This document shows, piece by piece, positions 22,022 through 33,525 of a DNA stretch of 64,000 nt. The stretch is taken from positions 5,676,001-5,740,000 of the forward strand of contig JARFJB010001278.1 in assembly GCA_036346205.1 (NCBI GenBank). The letters run 5' to 3'. Under the pieces are notes generated by a model. The model did not search any database, was not told the origin of the DNA, and worked only from the letters and a program-made list of their open reading frames with translations. Position 1 is the stretch's first letter, and each line of letters opens with the position of its first letter. Made by a program: the position numbers and the translations under genes. This DNA is from Vesta saturnalis (lineage: Eukaryota; Arthropoda; Insecta; Coleoptera; Lampyridae).

Positions 22022-23240
22022 CGAGAATGTATAATGAATGGTGAATGAAACTGAGAAGGATATTGGGTTAAACGGAATAGAGCAAACGGTAGGAAAGTTG
22101 AAAAACGGTAAAGCTGCAGGTGTGGATGGAATCACTGGCGAAATGCTAAAATATAGAGGTGCAAAACTTATACGAAGATTGTGTGAATTATTTAACGCAT
22201 TTCTCAAATGTGGAAAAGTGCCGAGTGATTGGAAGAGCGCGATGATTGTACCTCTATATAAGTGTAATGGGAAAAATAGTGATTGCAAAGACTATAGAGA
22301 TGTAAGTCTGCTCAGTGTACCAGGTACAGTATTTGGAAGAATACTGATTGATAGAGTACATGAAACTACCCATATTAAGATGTGGGATGTGCAGGGTGGC
22401 CTCATGCCAGTAAGAGGATGTGTTGATCAGATGGTTGCTCTCGAACAGGTGAATGAAAAGTGTTTAAGTGTCAAAAGGAAGATGTACTGTGCGTTTGTAG
22501 ATCTGGAGAAAGCATATAACCGAGTAAATAGGGAGAATCTGTGGGAAATATTAAATGAATATGGCCTAAGTAGAGGTCTAATAAACGGAATAAGGGCAGT
22601 ATATAATGGTATCCGGGCATCTGTTAGGGTGAGAGGGGGTGTGAGCGAATACTTTAGTATTGGACGACGGGTTAATGCTGGAAGGAAAGTGATTGGCAGT
22701 ATATGGATGACAATGAAAAACGAAACGAACAATCTATAATGGCGTATTTGTCCAGTTGGTACTGTACGGAAATAAGACATGAGTATGTCAAAAAAAGCAC
22801 CAATGCAAAATAAATGCTATGGGTATGAAATTTTTTAGAAGCGCATGCAGTAAAACTAGAAGGGATAAGATGAAAAATGAATGTATAATGTGTGTGGCGA
22901 AGAAAAAACGATTGATAGGTATAAAATTAGTACACTATGCCGGTTTGGTCACATCGAAAGAATGAGCTACCAAAATTAATAAAGCAGATATATGTGGGTG
23001 AAGTTAGAGGTAAGCCCGGGCTTGGTAGGCCGTGTAAAACTTGGTTGAATGCAGTAGAGTGTGTGATAAAAGAAAGGATAAGAGAAAGAGCTTTAAAAAT
23101 AAAAGGGCGTGTCAGAGACAATGTATGAATCTTGCGGAAGCTAAGATAAGAAAGCATGCAAAAGATTACAAATAAAAAATGAATTGTTTGGCCTACTCCG
23201 TAAGGGAATGGCGTGACTGGTATGTTATGTTATATTATGT
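22022..23240 (+). pseudogene. LINE L-A copy 2 (5'-truncated, internally deleted)
   Basis: Homologous to copy 1 from about 5063 onward. An open reading of 233 codons (22038-22739) covers the early reverse transcriptase: GKLKNGKAAGVDGITGEMLK, CELFNAFLKCGKVPSDWKSA, GGLMPVRGCVDQMVALEQV and FVDLEKAYNRVNRENLWEI. At about 22661 the sequence jumps from the region before the YADD box to the post-RT region (GRRVNAGRKVIGS), losing the catalytic box. Relative to copy 1, 380 bp are missing, joined at a shared ATTG. The C-terminal GRP(C)KTWLNAVE reading is at 22937-23128. The 3' end is CTCCGTAAGGGAATGGCGTGA followed by TATGTTATGTTAT repeats. No activity is possible without the catalytic box. Confidence 0.85.
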
Positions 23241-23719
23241 TTTTTACTTTATTTGTTATTTGTTTATTTTAAATTTGTATCATAGTTATTTATGTACAAA
23301 GTATATTGAGTAAATCTCTATGCCCTGAGCGTAATTATCTTACAAAGTAAGTCGCCTAAGGGCACAGACATCTATTAATACCCGCGTATCATACAAGATT
23401 TTGTCACATTAATTCGTTATTACATCCACTGTAGCGTGTTAAAATTAAAATCATGGTTTCGTGCGAGTTTGAAAACTTCTTAATATTTGGTAATCATAAC
23501 ACACCTTACGTTAGGTACTGACGAGAAGTCTGACAACGTTGCGCGTGACAATTCAATTTTAAAATTATTCGAAATTTGATAAATAAAAACAATTGGAATT
23601 GACAAAGGGATATCAGTTGGTTTTCTCTCGCGGCCGTTTTTGTGTGAGAAACACCATTTTTACGATGAAGACACAAGATTAAATTATTATAAGTTTTTGT
23701 TATGAACGAAAAGCAAATA
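23241..23719. other. Non-coding stretch between LINE copy 2 and the nested complex
   Basis: No gene or repeat recognised. Confidence 0.4.
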
Positions 23720-24550
23720 TACAGGGTGTGGCGCGAAGAGTTTTGATTAAAAGTAATGGCAGATAGTTATGTTAAAAATCTGAAATTACGAAGCTGTAGG
23801 TTTTGGATGACGCTGAGTTCAAATATAATATTGTCCTGAATGTGGCACTTCCGGTTATACCGGAAGTAGACGTCAACGTTGTTATTTTAAATGGAACCTA
23901 ATATTTTTGATTTTATTTGCGAATTCTACATGAAATTCTAGATAAAATTTGTGCACAACGTCCTATACCAAAAATGAAGTATTTTCGAGATATTTCGATT
24001 TCTTTAAAAATTTTGAAAAAATCCTAGTCCACATTGAATAACGATATCTCCATTAATAACGAAGCTAGTGACGTGAAATTGTAACCAATAAACAACAAGC
24101 GCTTGCCATCTCATTGATATTTCTTACAGGGTGTTTTAAACTTATCCCCCAACATGCACAATTTAAATCATTTATAAGTTGCTTACTTTAAATAGAACAC
24201 CCTGTATTTTATTACATTTTCCGCTGTATTTTTTTAAGCCAATTCGTTTGGTATCAGTATTCCCCATACCTAAATCCAACCACTTTTGAGATATTTCATT
24301 ATCTTAGTTAAAACATAACAACACTTAATTAATTATTTCAATATTAGTAAAGGGTAGGTCCTGATTTCCATTATTTAAGTTGATATTTTGTTATTTTTTC
24401 ATAAGTGATTAATTCTGAAAAGTAACCAATAGCCTGAAAGGATTATTAATTGTGGATATCATTAAAAACGTTGACTAGGTATTTTGTATTAATTTAATTA
24501 GACAACTTACAGACAAAAATAACTAAATGTAATATTAAACAAATAAAGTT

Positions 24551-25584
24551 TTATAATAAGTGTTCAAAATTAGCACCATCTACTTCTAAACAGTTATGAA
24601 TCCTTTTCATTACGTTATGTCTTGTAATTCTGGAAATATGGTCGGGTGTTAGAGAATTATATGCAAGTAAGACTCTCTGCATCATATCTTCCTTTGTCGT
24701 AACAGGTTTGGAAAATACCTGATTTTTAATGTAACCCCAAGTACCAAAATCTACAGGAGCCAAATCAGGAGAGCGAGCTGGCCAACGAAACGGACTCTAA
24801 TTGGCAATCCATCTAACATCAAACATGTCGTAAAGATGCTGAGCAACAGGCCCACAGTTATGAGGAGGTGCTCCATCTTGTTGATACCAAGCTGCAGCCG
24901 CCTCTCCATTTCTTAAAGGATCTAGCGCCGGTCGTATCGCTTCTTCTAAAATGTGGCAATATCTTGTACCATTTAAATTTTCATCATAAAATTTTAATGC
25001 TAAAATTTTATTGTCTTTTATTGCACAAAAAACATTAAAACTACATAACTACATAAATAACATTCTCTACTAACATGTGAATTTTCATTAGACCAAAAAT
25101 GGGAATTATGTCGATTAAATAATCTATGTTTGCTAAACTTTGCTTCATCACACCATATAACTTTTTTTATGAAGTTTTCATCCTCTTGGGCCTTCATTAT
25201 AAACCATTCACAGAATTCTACCCTTCGAGGAAGATCACCTAATTGTAAGTGTTGCACAAAATGATGTGAAAATGGTTTCCATTTGTGTTTTTTGTTAAAT
25301 GCGATGAATTGTTCTCTCTTACAATCTCTAATGTAGGCATTTGGAGAGGCCGTAAAATAACCCAAAACATTAATTTTGTTTATGTCACTGTCCACTAGTG
25401 GTTTATTCTTATTAATTTAACTGATGGCAGTTTTTAATCAATCTTTTACAATATCACCAGTTGCATTTGGTCGATTTGGATATTTTTCTGCAAAAACACG
25501 GCAAGTCCGTTCAACAAGTCTATTACACTCGCCGTAAATAATAAGATTTAAAAAATCATCATTATTAAATCCTACATTTGCCAT
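24551..25584 (-). pseudogene. DD41D mariner-like transposase of element B, broken
   Basis: On the minus strand the start MANVGFNNDDFLNLIIYGEC (25584) begins an N-terminal DNA-binding part that breaks soon after (stop near 25440). The middle block (25395-25018) contains WKPFSHHFVQHLQLGDLP and VIWCDEAKFSKH with the first catalytic Asp. After frameshifts follow CAIKDNKILALKFYDENLNG, WYQQDGAPPHN with the second Asp, WPARSPDLAPVDF with the third, and the usual C-terminus (24763-24551: KPVTTKEDMMQRVLLAY ... GANFEHLL). Between the second and third Asp I count 41 residues, the spacing named DD41D (rosa-type). The gene is inactive because of frameshifts and a stop next to SPFRWP. Confidence 0.8.
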
Positions 25585-25814
25585 TATTTACTATGAAATA
25601 CAAACTGGTAAAGAAAACTGTCAAAACAACATAAACAATTAACGTTCTAACTATCAAATCTTTGACAGCCATGGCCTACCCTTTACTAATGTTGAAATAA
25701 ATAAGTGTTGTTATGTTTTAACTAAGATAATGAAATATCTCAAAAGTGGTTGGATTTAGGTATAGGGAACACTGATACCAAACGAATTGGCTTAAAAAAT
25801 ACAGCGGAAAATGC

Positions 25815-25962
25815 TATGACAAAGGAAGATATGATTCAAAGAGTCTTACTTGCTTCTAATTCTCTAACACCGACCATATTTCCAGAATTACAAGACATAA
25901 CTTAATGAAAAGGATTCATAAATGTTTAGAAGAAGATGGTGCTAATTTTGAACACGTATTAT
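25815..25962 (+). pseudogene. Second, inverted 3' end of the element B transposase
   Basis: MTKEDMIQRVLLASNSLTP opens in the plus direction, then after a 1-base slip LMKRIHKCLEEDGANFEHVL-like sequence runs to a TAA near 25962. It corresponds closely to the C-terminus at 24551-24720 on the other strand and is followed by the matching 3' flank and terminal repeat (to 26386). Confidence 0.75.
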
Positions 25963-26408
25963 AAAACTTTATTTGTTTAATATTACATTTACTTATTTTT
26001 GTTTGTAAGTTATCTAATTAAATTAATACAAAATACCTAGTCAACGTTTTTAAAGATATTCACAATTAATAATCCTTTCAGGCTATTGGTTATTTTTCAG
26101 AACTAATAACTTATGAAAAATAACAAAATATCACCTTAAATAATGGAAATCATGGCCTACCCTTACTAATGTTGAAATAATTAAGTGTTGTTATGTTTTA
26201 ACTAAGATAATGAAATATCTCAAAAGTGGTTGGATTTAGGTATAGGGAATACTGATACCACCAAACGAATTGGCTTAAAAAATACAGCGGAAAATATAAT
26301 AAAATACAGGGTGTTCTATTTAAAGTAAGCAACTTAAAAATGGTTTAAAATGTGCATGTTGGCGGCTAAGTTTAAAACACCCTGTATGAAATATCAATGA
26401 GATGGATA

Positions 26409-29100
26409 TACAGGGTGGCGCATTAGTGTGACAAAGTCCCATATCTCCTTTATTTAAAGGGATACAAAAAAATTAAATACAAAAGTTGTAAGATGTGTTC
26501 TGGTGCATATCCCAAAATATTTTTAATTATACAGGGTAGATCATAAAAGCTTAGAAGTAATTTTATTTTTTTTAAATAGAAAACCCTATATATTATTACA
26601 TATTTAGATTCTACATGCAATTTTAGACACATTTTATGTATAATATCCTATACCTAAGTCTAGCCGTTTTTGACAAATTTCAAATTTTTGTCAAAATGAC
26701 GTTTGCAGGCCAAAACATAGGTGGAAATATTTTCTAAACGAAGCCTTTATCAATTAGTTATGGTTGGTTTTCTTGGAAATGGGGACCCACTCTAATGGGT
26801 TGTATTGATATTTTTGTAATACATTCATACAGGGTGATCAAAATGGACAATAAAAGTAGATTCAAAAACCTATAAAGTCATTTTTTTAATGGAAACCCCT
26901 ATTTTTTAATTCTATCTTATTTAGCATTAAAAATAAGGGTGACTTTGTATAAGAGTGTACATTCCAAAAATTGCAGTTTTGAGATAATGACAATTTAACA
27001 TTTTTTATTGTAAAAGGTTTTGTTGTTAGTTGGCCGTGACGGCGAAGCATAGCATATAAAGACAATAGAGATCATCAGAAACGTCATTATTTATTGTCAG
27101 TTGATAATTTGTGTAATGCATTAGTGTATTTTATAGCAAATTGATTTAAAACTTGAATTAAAATTGTAAATAATGAATTTTCGCAAACCGAGATGGTTGA
27201 CATGATTTTTGTTTTGGGAGCTAGTGATAAGAATACGCTCTTAGCAAGAAGACTGTATCAACAACGGTTTCAGAGAGACGGCAACCTGAAAGAAGGGCAT
27301 TTGAAAAGCTTTTGGAGCATTTTGAAGAAACTGGCAGTGTGTTATATGAAAAGATACTAGGGAAAAACATGCATAGACTGAGGAAAATCAATTAAATGTA
27401 CTATTAACAGTTACCGAAAATACATATATTGGACAACGACCCATTTCTCAGCAGATTGGTGTTGAAGGACGTACGGTACAGCGGATATTGAAGTCTTAAA
27501 AATGCACCCCTATCACATTCAACTACTTCAAGAGTTGGTTCCTGAAGATTATCAAAGACGACTGAAATTTTGTCAATGGGCGCAAAACAAAATAAACCAA
27601 CAAAGAAATGTTGTTCATTTGATTTCATTTACAGATGAGGCCACATTTCACAGAAACGGAAGTGTAAACAGACACAACTTTCATTACTATGCTACCGAAA
27701 ATCCACATTTTGTAAGATATACTTCTCAAACTAGATGGTCTTTAAATGTTTGTGGAGGTATTGTCGGTAATCGTGTAATTGGACCATATTTTTTGATCAA
27801 CGAGTAACAGGGTAGTATACTTAGACTTTCTGCAAAACCATCTACCTAATTTGTTGCGTCAAGTGCCACAGGATACGCAATAAGAAATGTGGTTTCTTCA
27901 TGATGGGCCCCAGTACATCATACAGGTCCGATAATAACTTTTTAAACGCTAGACATCCAGAAAGTTGGATTGGGAGGGAAGGCCAGTTGCTTGGCCTGCT
28001 AGATCCCCAGATCTTACTAAAATGGACTTTAGCATATGGCGGTACGTCAAAGAGCAAGTTTATAAAATACCGCCTACAACAAAGGAAGACATGAAGATTA
28101 GTATTAGAAACTGTTTTCAAAACATTAGTGTTGAAATGTGTAGAAACTTAAGCAGCGAATTTGAGAGACGTATATTGCATTGTGTATTCAAGAAAGAGGC
28201 GGATATTTCGAACAAGTTATTAGGTAGTACGTATTTGACGTGTTTCTAGTACTTTTATCTGTATAATTAGTTACAGGTTTAGTTACATTAGAGGTGTTAA
28301 GTTTATAATTAGGATTAGGACATAATTTGTTGAATCAAAAAATATTGTCTTTACTTTAAGTTCGTTTAATAAAATAATAGTTTATATGGGGTTCAATAAA
28401 TTGTAATATTTCGATCTGAAGTGCTCGATTTTTTGTTTCGCCGCACCCGCCGTCACGGCCAACTAACAAAAAACTTGAAAGCCGTATAGCCTTTTACAAT
28501 AAAAAATGTTAAATTGTCATTATTTCAAAACTACAATTTTTGGAATATACACTCTTATACAAAGTCACCCTTATTTTTAATGCTAAATAAGATAGAATTA
28601 AAAAATAGGGGTTTCCATTAAAAAAATGACTTTATAGGTTTTTTGAATCTACTTTTTATTGTCCATTTTGATCACCCTGTATGAATGTATTACAAAATAT
28701 CAATACAGCCCATTAGAGTAGGTCCCCATTTCCAAGAAAACCAACCATAACTAATTGATAAATGCTTCGTTTAGAAAAGATTTCCACCTATGTTTTGGTC
28801 TGCAAACGTCATTTTGACAAAAATTTGAAATTTGTCAAAACAGTTAGACTTAGGTATGTGACATTGTACATAAAATGTGTCTAAAATTGTATGTAGAATC
28901 TAAATATGTAATAATATATAGGTTTTCTATTTAAAAAAAATTAAAATTACTTCTAAGCTTTTATGATCTACCCTGTATAATTAAAAATATTTTTGGAATA
29001 TGCACCAGAACATATCTTACAACTTTTGTACTCAATTTTTTTTGTATCTCTTTAAATAAAGGAGATATGGGACTTTATCACACTAATGCGCCACCCTGTA
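26409..29100 (+). mobile_element. Mariner-like element C with ~640-bp inverted repeats
   Basis: The left arm 26409-27044 and the right arm 28448-29100 are inverted copies over their whole length, with small differences. The outer ends are TACAGGGTGGCGCATTAGTG and the inner ends TTAGTTGGCCGTGACGGCG. TA target duplications flank it (26407-26408, 29101-29102). Each arm contains two further internal copies of the terminal motif. The 1.4-kb centre carries one DD41D transposase pseudogene. Confidence 0.85.
27180..28249 (+). pseudogene. DD41D mariner-like transposase of element C, broken
   Basis: The reading starts near 27195 (VDMIFVLGASDKNTLLARRL-like after frame correction) and passes LTVTENTYIGQRPISQQIG with a helix-turn-helix. 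The open block 27502-27807 contains HPYHIQLLQELVPEDYQRRL, LISFTDEATFHRNGSVNRHN with the first Asp, and NVCGGIVGNRVIGPYFL. After stops, MWFLHDGP marks the second Asp. In another frame WEGRPVAWPARSPDLTKMDF carries the third, followed by VYKIPPTTKEDMKISIRNC and a C-terminus ending near 28249. At least three frameshifts and several stops are present. The gene lies in the unique centre between the two long arms. Confidence 0.8.
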
Positions 29101-29682
29101 TATAGTTAACGGGCAACCGCTTGTTGTTTATTGGTTACAATTTCACTAGCTTCATTATTAATGGAGATATCGTTATTCAATGTGGACCAGGATTTTTTCA
29201 TAATTTTTAAAGATATCGAAATATCTCGAAAATACTTCATTTTTGGTATAGGACATTGTGCACAAATTTTATTTAGAATTTCATGTAGAATTTCATGTAG
29301 AATTCGAAAATAAAATAAAAAATATTAGGTTCCATTTAAAATAACAAAGTTGACTTCTACCTCCGGTGTAACCGGAAGTGCCGCATTCAGGACAATATTA
29401 TATTTGAACTCAGCGTCATCCAAAACCTACAGCTTCGTAATTTCAGATTTTTAACATAACTATATCCACCATTACTTTTAATCAAAACTCTTCGCGCCAC
29501 ACCCTGTATAATTATATATTTACTTTTGAACTTATTCGTTCATTACAAAAACTTATAATAATACCTTTATTAATTGTTTCTAATGATTAATGCTTGAACA
29601 AAATTTTGAGGTAGGTCCATTTTAAAGTGTAAATGCATATAGAATAAAATTTAAAAACAATTTTAACAAAAAAAAAGTAATT

Positions 29683-29760
29683 TTCGGTTCGAGGGTTAGA
29701 ACTTCCCTTCATTGCATTACTACTCCGACCACTTGACCATGTGACCATTAGCTCCATGTA
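29683..29760 (-). repeat. tRNA-like sequence / SINE head
   Basis: On the minus strand a box A-like TGGTCAAGTGG (29739-29729) and a box B-like GTTCTAACCC (29702-29693) are followed by nine T (29676-29668), a Pol III-style stop. On the plus strand GGTTCGAGGG at 29686 is itself box B-like, so the orientation is not certain. No complete cloverleaf could be drawn. Confidence 0.35.
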
Positions 29761-29839
29761 TATTTAACTGATATTGTTAGTATATTATTAATTACTACAG
29801 ATCTATAGTTTTTAGCATTTTTGGTCATTTTGAGATCGA

Positions 29840-30300
29840 TAACCAAGCTGAAACTACTTGGTTAAAAGTCTCAATTTATATAAGAAATTTTTTCTTTTAA
29901 ATGCCATTTATAGCGCCACAATCAGCTTGAAATTTCATATGTAATAGTGTTTCAGTGCATTTCATGCGTGTAAGAAATTTAAAATTGAAAGTTCCATTTT
30001 TAGGACTTGAAAAAATTTGAAAACTGTGTAGGTTAACAACTATTTCCGGTACTCGTATGTGTCAAAAAAGTTGACAGAAATCTACGATTTTGCCATAATA
30101 GTCACATGCCAAATTTCGTCAATTCAGCTCAATCGTGTTTACATACACACACAGACGACGTGCCAAAAATGGCCAAATGGACTCAGTGACCCGTAAAACG
30201 TGAAGATCCATCAAAAGCTCGACGTCGAATTTTTTTATGATCGCAATACCTTCCCTTTTCTTATACTTCATATACTATACAGGAATGTAAACGGTACTTG
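29840..30300. other. Probable dispersed-repeat 3' module, class unknown
   Basis: The stretch GCCAAATTTCGTCAATTCAG, then ACACACACAGACGACGTGCC, then AAGCTCGACGTCGAATTTTT and AATACCTTCCCTTTTCTTAT looks like the conserved tail of a dispersed element I recall from insect genomes. No coding sequence accompanies it and the class cannot be set from the window. Confidence 0.3.
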
Positions 30301-30449
30301 GTAGCGTCTGTATTTTATAATGTTATTTGTATTTATTTTTATAGAATTTAAAGCAATGAGCATATTTAATCCCGTGAACTTTCTACATTTAAATGAACAA
30401 CGATATTGGTATAAATACTGTACTGGACGAAATGGGATTTAAAAAAAGG

Positions 30450-30540
30450 AAATATTTTCTGAACGCCCGAAAGGGGGACATTTCAAGTAAAATTTTTCGA
30501 CTCTCCAAAGCGGAACGTACGAAACGGAAAAACACCTAAA
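30450..30540. repeat. Dispersed repeat containing CGAAAGGGGGACAT, copy 2
   Basis: Partner of 20455-20560. The common core is GAACGCCCGAAAGGGG followed about 60 bases later by GAACGTACGAAACGG. Class unknown. Confidence 0.5.
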
Positions 30541-31696
30541 CGAATTAATGGGTATTTCCTAAAAATAAATAGATCTAAGAACCATTTGTGCATTAAATTT
30601 GGATTGTCTCCATTTGTGGCTGACATAGTTTATCCTCATGCAGTATTGTACAAACAATATGGTGTAGTTCTATTTGAGTATTTGTGAGTGTGTCTATAAT
30701 AAGACCCCCGTTGCTAGTTTAGGAATACCGATCAAAAGACCGTAGAAAATTCTACGAATAAGGAAAAGTACTCAACCACGATAAACCTGTGTTTATTCTT
30801 TGTTTAGAAGGGTTGAATTGAATTCTCGGAACTTAAGTTTATGTTTATAAATACAATTACCTGATGACATTACCTGTTTTCAAGTGGATAAAAGTATTAG
30901 TACGATTTAAAATCTGAGATTGAACCAATAATGTAGAATTTTTAAACATTTTAGAAAAATAAATCTTTACTAATTACATTCTGTATTTTAAATTTTCGTA
31001 TTTTTATAGTATCACGAATTAGTAAGTGCTTCCTTTATTCTACGCGGGGGGCTTTACAATGTTATTTTCTGACTACTTAAATATTTTTAGTACACAAATC
31101 TTCACTTTAAAATGTTAATCTTTACGGAGAAAGATACTTTGTATAACAATCATGTTTAAGTGTAGTATTTATTTTTAGCCACACTTCCTATACAAAACGT
31201 AAAAATTTTGAAGTAGTTAGTGTAAGCGGCTTATCCATATACAAAGCTTTTTGTTTTGTAATACTAGGTAAAGGATGACCATTGACGATGAATGATTGCA
31301 TGTGTTTTAAAAAATTACAAAAATACCTATTACAGTAATATTCACATAATTAATAATTTAAATCTAAATACAAACGTATTATTAGTAACCCTATTAAGAG
31401 ATAGTAAAAATTTTACTAATTAAATCTTTGATCTGTTGGTACAATATTTAGATTCACTTGAATCAATATTGATCATTATTAAACATTGTTTTTGAAACAA
31501 AACTTGAGACAATCGAGCAATAAATTTTTATGCAATAAAATTAGTTAATAATTTAAAATTGGCGGTATTTGTTTACTGCATATCTACCCGTAATTACATA
31601 AGTGATTAAAACTCTCAACTAGATGAATGAATTGTGTCTGATCATGAAACTTTTAGAAATACTATAATTTAAACATATATGTATGTAATTAGGTAC
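30541..31696. other. AT-rich non-coding stretch
   Basis: No gene, inverted repeat or tandem repeat recognised. Confidence 0.4.
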
Positions 31697-31704
31697 CACT
31701 CACA

Positions 31705-33525
31705 GACCGGTGTGAAGTTAGCCCTCCAACTTTCGAAATTTTCACTTTTTTCAATTGCAATCGTTTGTTGGTCGTTTGTCGGTGTTTGTTGGCTATTTTT
31801 GAACGTTTGTCGGTTTTTTATATTTATAATAATCACGATTATAATTTAGGTGTGAAGTTAGCCCCCCAACTTTCGAAATTTTCACTTTTTTCAATTGCAA
31901 TCGTTTGTCGGTGTTTGTTGGCTATTTTTGAACGTTTGTCGGTTTTTTATATTTATAATAATCACGATTATAATTTAGGTGTGAAGTTAGCCCCCTAACT
32001 TTCGAAATTTTCACTTTTTTCAATTGCAATCGTTTGTTGGTCGTTTGTCGGTGTTTGTTGGCTATTTTTGAACGTTTGTCGGTTTTTTATATTTATAATA
32101 ATCACGATTATAATTTAGGTGTGAAGTTATAACTTTCGAAATTTTCACTTTTTTCAATTGCAATCGTTTGTTGGTCGTTTGTCGGTGTTTGTTGGCTATT
32201 TTTGAACGTTTGTCGGTTTTTTATATTTATAATAATCACGATTATAATTTAGGTGTGAACTTAGCCCCCCCAACTTTGAAATTTTCACTTTTTTCAATTG
32301 CACGTTTTTTTTTATATTTATAATAATCACATTTATAATTTAAACGTAAAGTGGTAGGTGTTATTTTATGTCTATGTAGACGAACAAGAATAAGTATCAA
32401 ATCGGTGTAGTGTGTATGGGTGATGTGCAATATAACAATATTCTTATAGAGACTTTCGAGGCGAAAATGAAAATACTCTATATAAGTCAGAACAAGTTTA
32501 GAGAAAGAAAAGAAATTAAAACCTACGCTGACTGAAACTAGTAATTCGTTGAAGTATCTACGCCGCAATAAAATCGCAAAAGAAATGAACCATAATTACA
32601 AAAATATTACAAAATACAATAAGTATTTGCAGGTTAAATAACCACTGCTACAAAGGATGTAACTATAAGTGGGGTGAGTAGCGTCTGAGTGGTTTTACAA
32701 ACCAAGCACTAATAAATGAGGAAAATATTATCAGTCATCCTGACACACCGCATCCTGCTAGAAGTCATGAATGGATTGCTATCCTTGGATTCTATGGTAT
32801 GTCAGCATAGGTTTTAATTTCCTTCTTTCCCTAACCTTGTTCCGGCTTATATAGAATATTTTCATTTTCGCCTCGAAAATCTCTATAAGAACATTGCTAT
32901 ATTGCACATCACCCATACACACTATACCAAATTGGTACTTCTTCTTGTTCCGCATAAGTTCGTCTAAATATACATAAAATAACACCTACCACTTTACGTT
33001 TAAATTCAAAAATAGCCAACAAACACCGGCAAACGACCAACAAACGATTGCAATTGAAAAAAGTGAATATTTCGAATGTTGGGGGGTTTAACTTCACACC
33101 TAAATTATAATCGTGATTATTATAAATATAAAAAACCGACAAACGTTCAGAAATAGCCAAAAAAACACCGACAAACGACCAACAAACGATTGCAATTGAA
33201 AAAAATGAAAATTTCGAAAGTTGGGGGGCTAACTTCACACCTAAATTAAAATCGTGATTATTATAAATATAAAAAACCGACAAACGTTCAAAAAGAACCA
33301 ACAAACACCGACAAACGACCAACAAATGATTGCAATTGAAAAAAGTGAAAATTTCGAAAGTTGGGGGGCTAACTTCACACCTAAATTATAATCGTGATTA
33401 TTATAAATATAAAAAACCGACAAACGTTCAGAAATAGCCAACAAACACCTACAAACGACCAACAAACGATTGCAATTGAAAAAAAGTGAAAATTTCGAAA
33501 GTTGTAGGGCTAACTTCACATCGGT
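31705..33525. mobile_element. Foldback-type element with tandem-repeat arms
   Basis: The direct repeat CACTCACA (31697-31704 and 33526-33533) flanks an element starting GACCGGTGTGAAG and ending CTTCACATCGGT. The left arm (about 31709-32345) has about 4.6 tandem copies of a ~140-bp unit (starts near 31709, 31849, 31978, 32118, 32251; one unit lacks 11 bp). The right arm (about 33002-33525) has about 3.7 inverted copies. Inside, 32346-32530 and 32800-33001 are also inverted relative to each other. Only about 260 bp in the middle are unique. No transposase is present; the open frames over the arms are repeat artefacts. The architecture matches foldback elements. Confidence 0.85.

Larger units (their letters stand above)
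24125..26386. mobile_element. Mariner-like element B, with inverted duplication of its 3' end
   Basis: The ends TACAGGGTGTTTTAAAC at 24125 and its inverse at 26386 are flanked by a further inverted pair, CATCTCATTGATATTTC / GAAATATCAATGAGATG. The left ~590 bp (24125 to about 24720) are inverted at about 25815-26386. Another copy of the inner terminal repeat lies at about 25680-25815 in direct orientation with 26160-26300. The simplest reading is a transposase-bearing copy (minus strand) whose 5' terminal repeat was joined to the 3' half of a second copy in the opposite orientation. Confidence 0.7.
23720..29508. mobile_element. Nested element complex, outermost element 'A' with ~390-bp inverted repeats
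   Basis: The left arm 23720-24107 and the right arm 29112-29508 are near-complete inverted copies. Both carry the ends TACAGGGTGTGGCGCGAAGA and the internal block around ACTTCCGGT...ACCGGAAGT, and both end at the GCAACCGCTTGTTGTTTATT region. The target duplication is TA (23718-23719, 29509-29510), as for IS630-Tc1-mariner elements. The interior consists of two further elements, B and C, placed side by side. No transposase belonging to A itself is left. Confidence 0.8.

Noticed and set aside
24125..24230. A separate ~85-bp MITE bounded by TACAGGGTGTT and AACACCCTGTA at the left end of element B
   Set aside because: The same internal pair is present in the mirrored right end, so it is part of the element B terminal structure and not an independent insertion.
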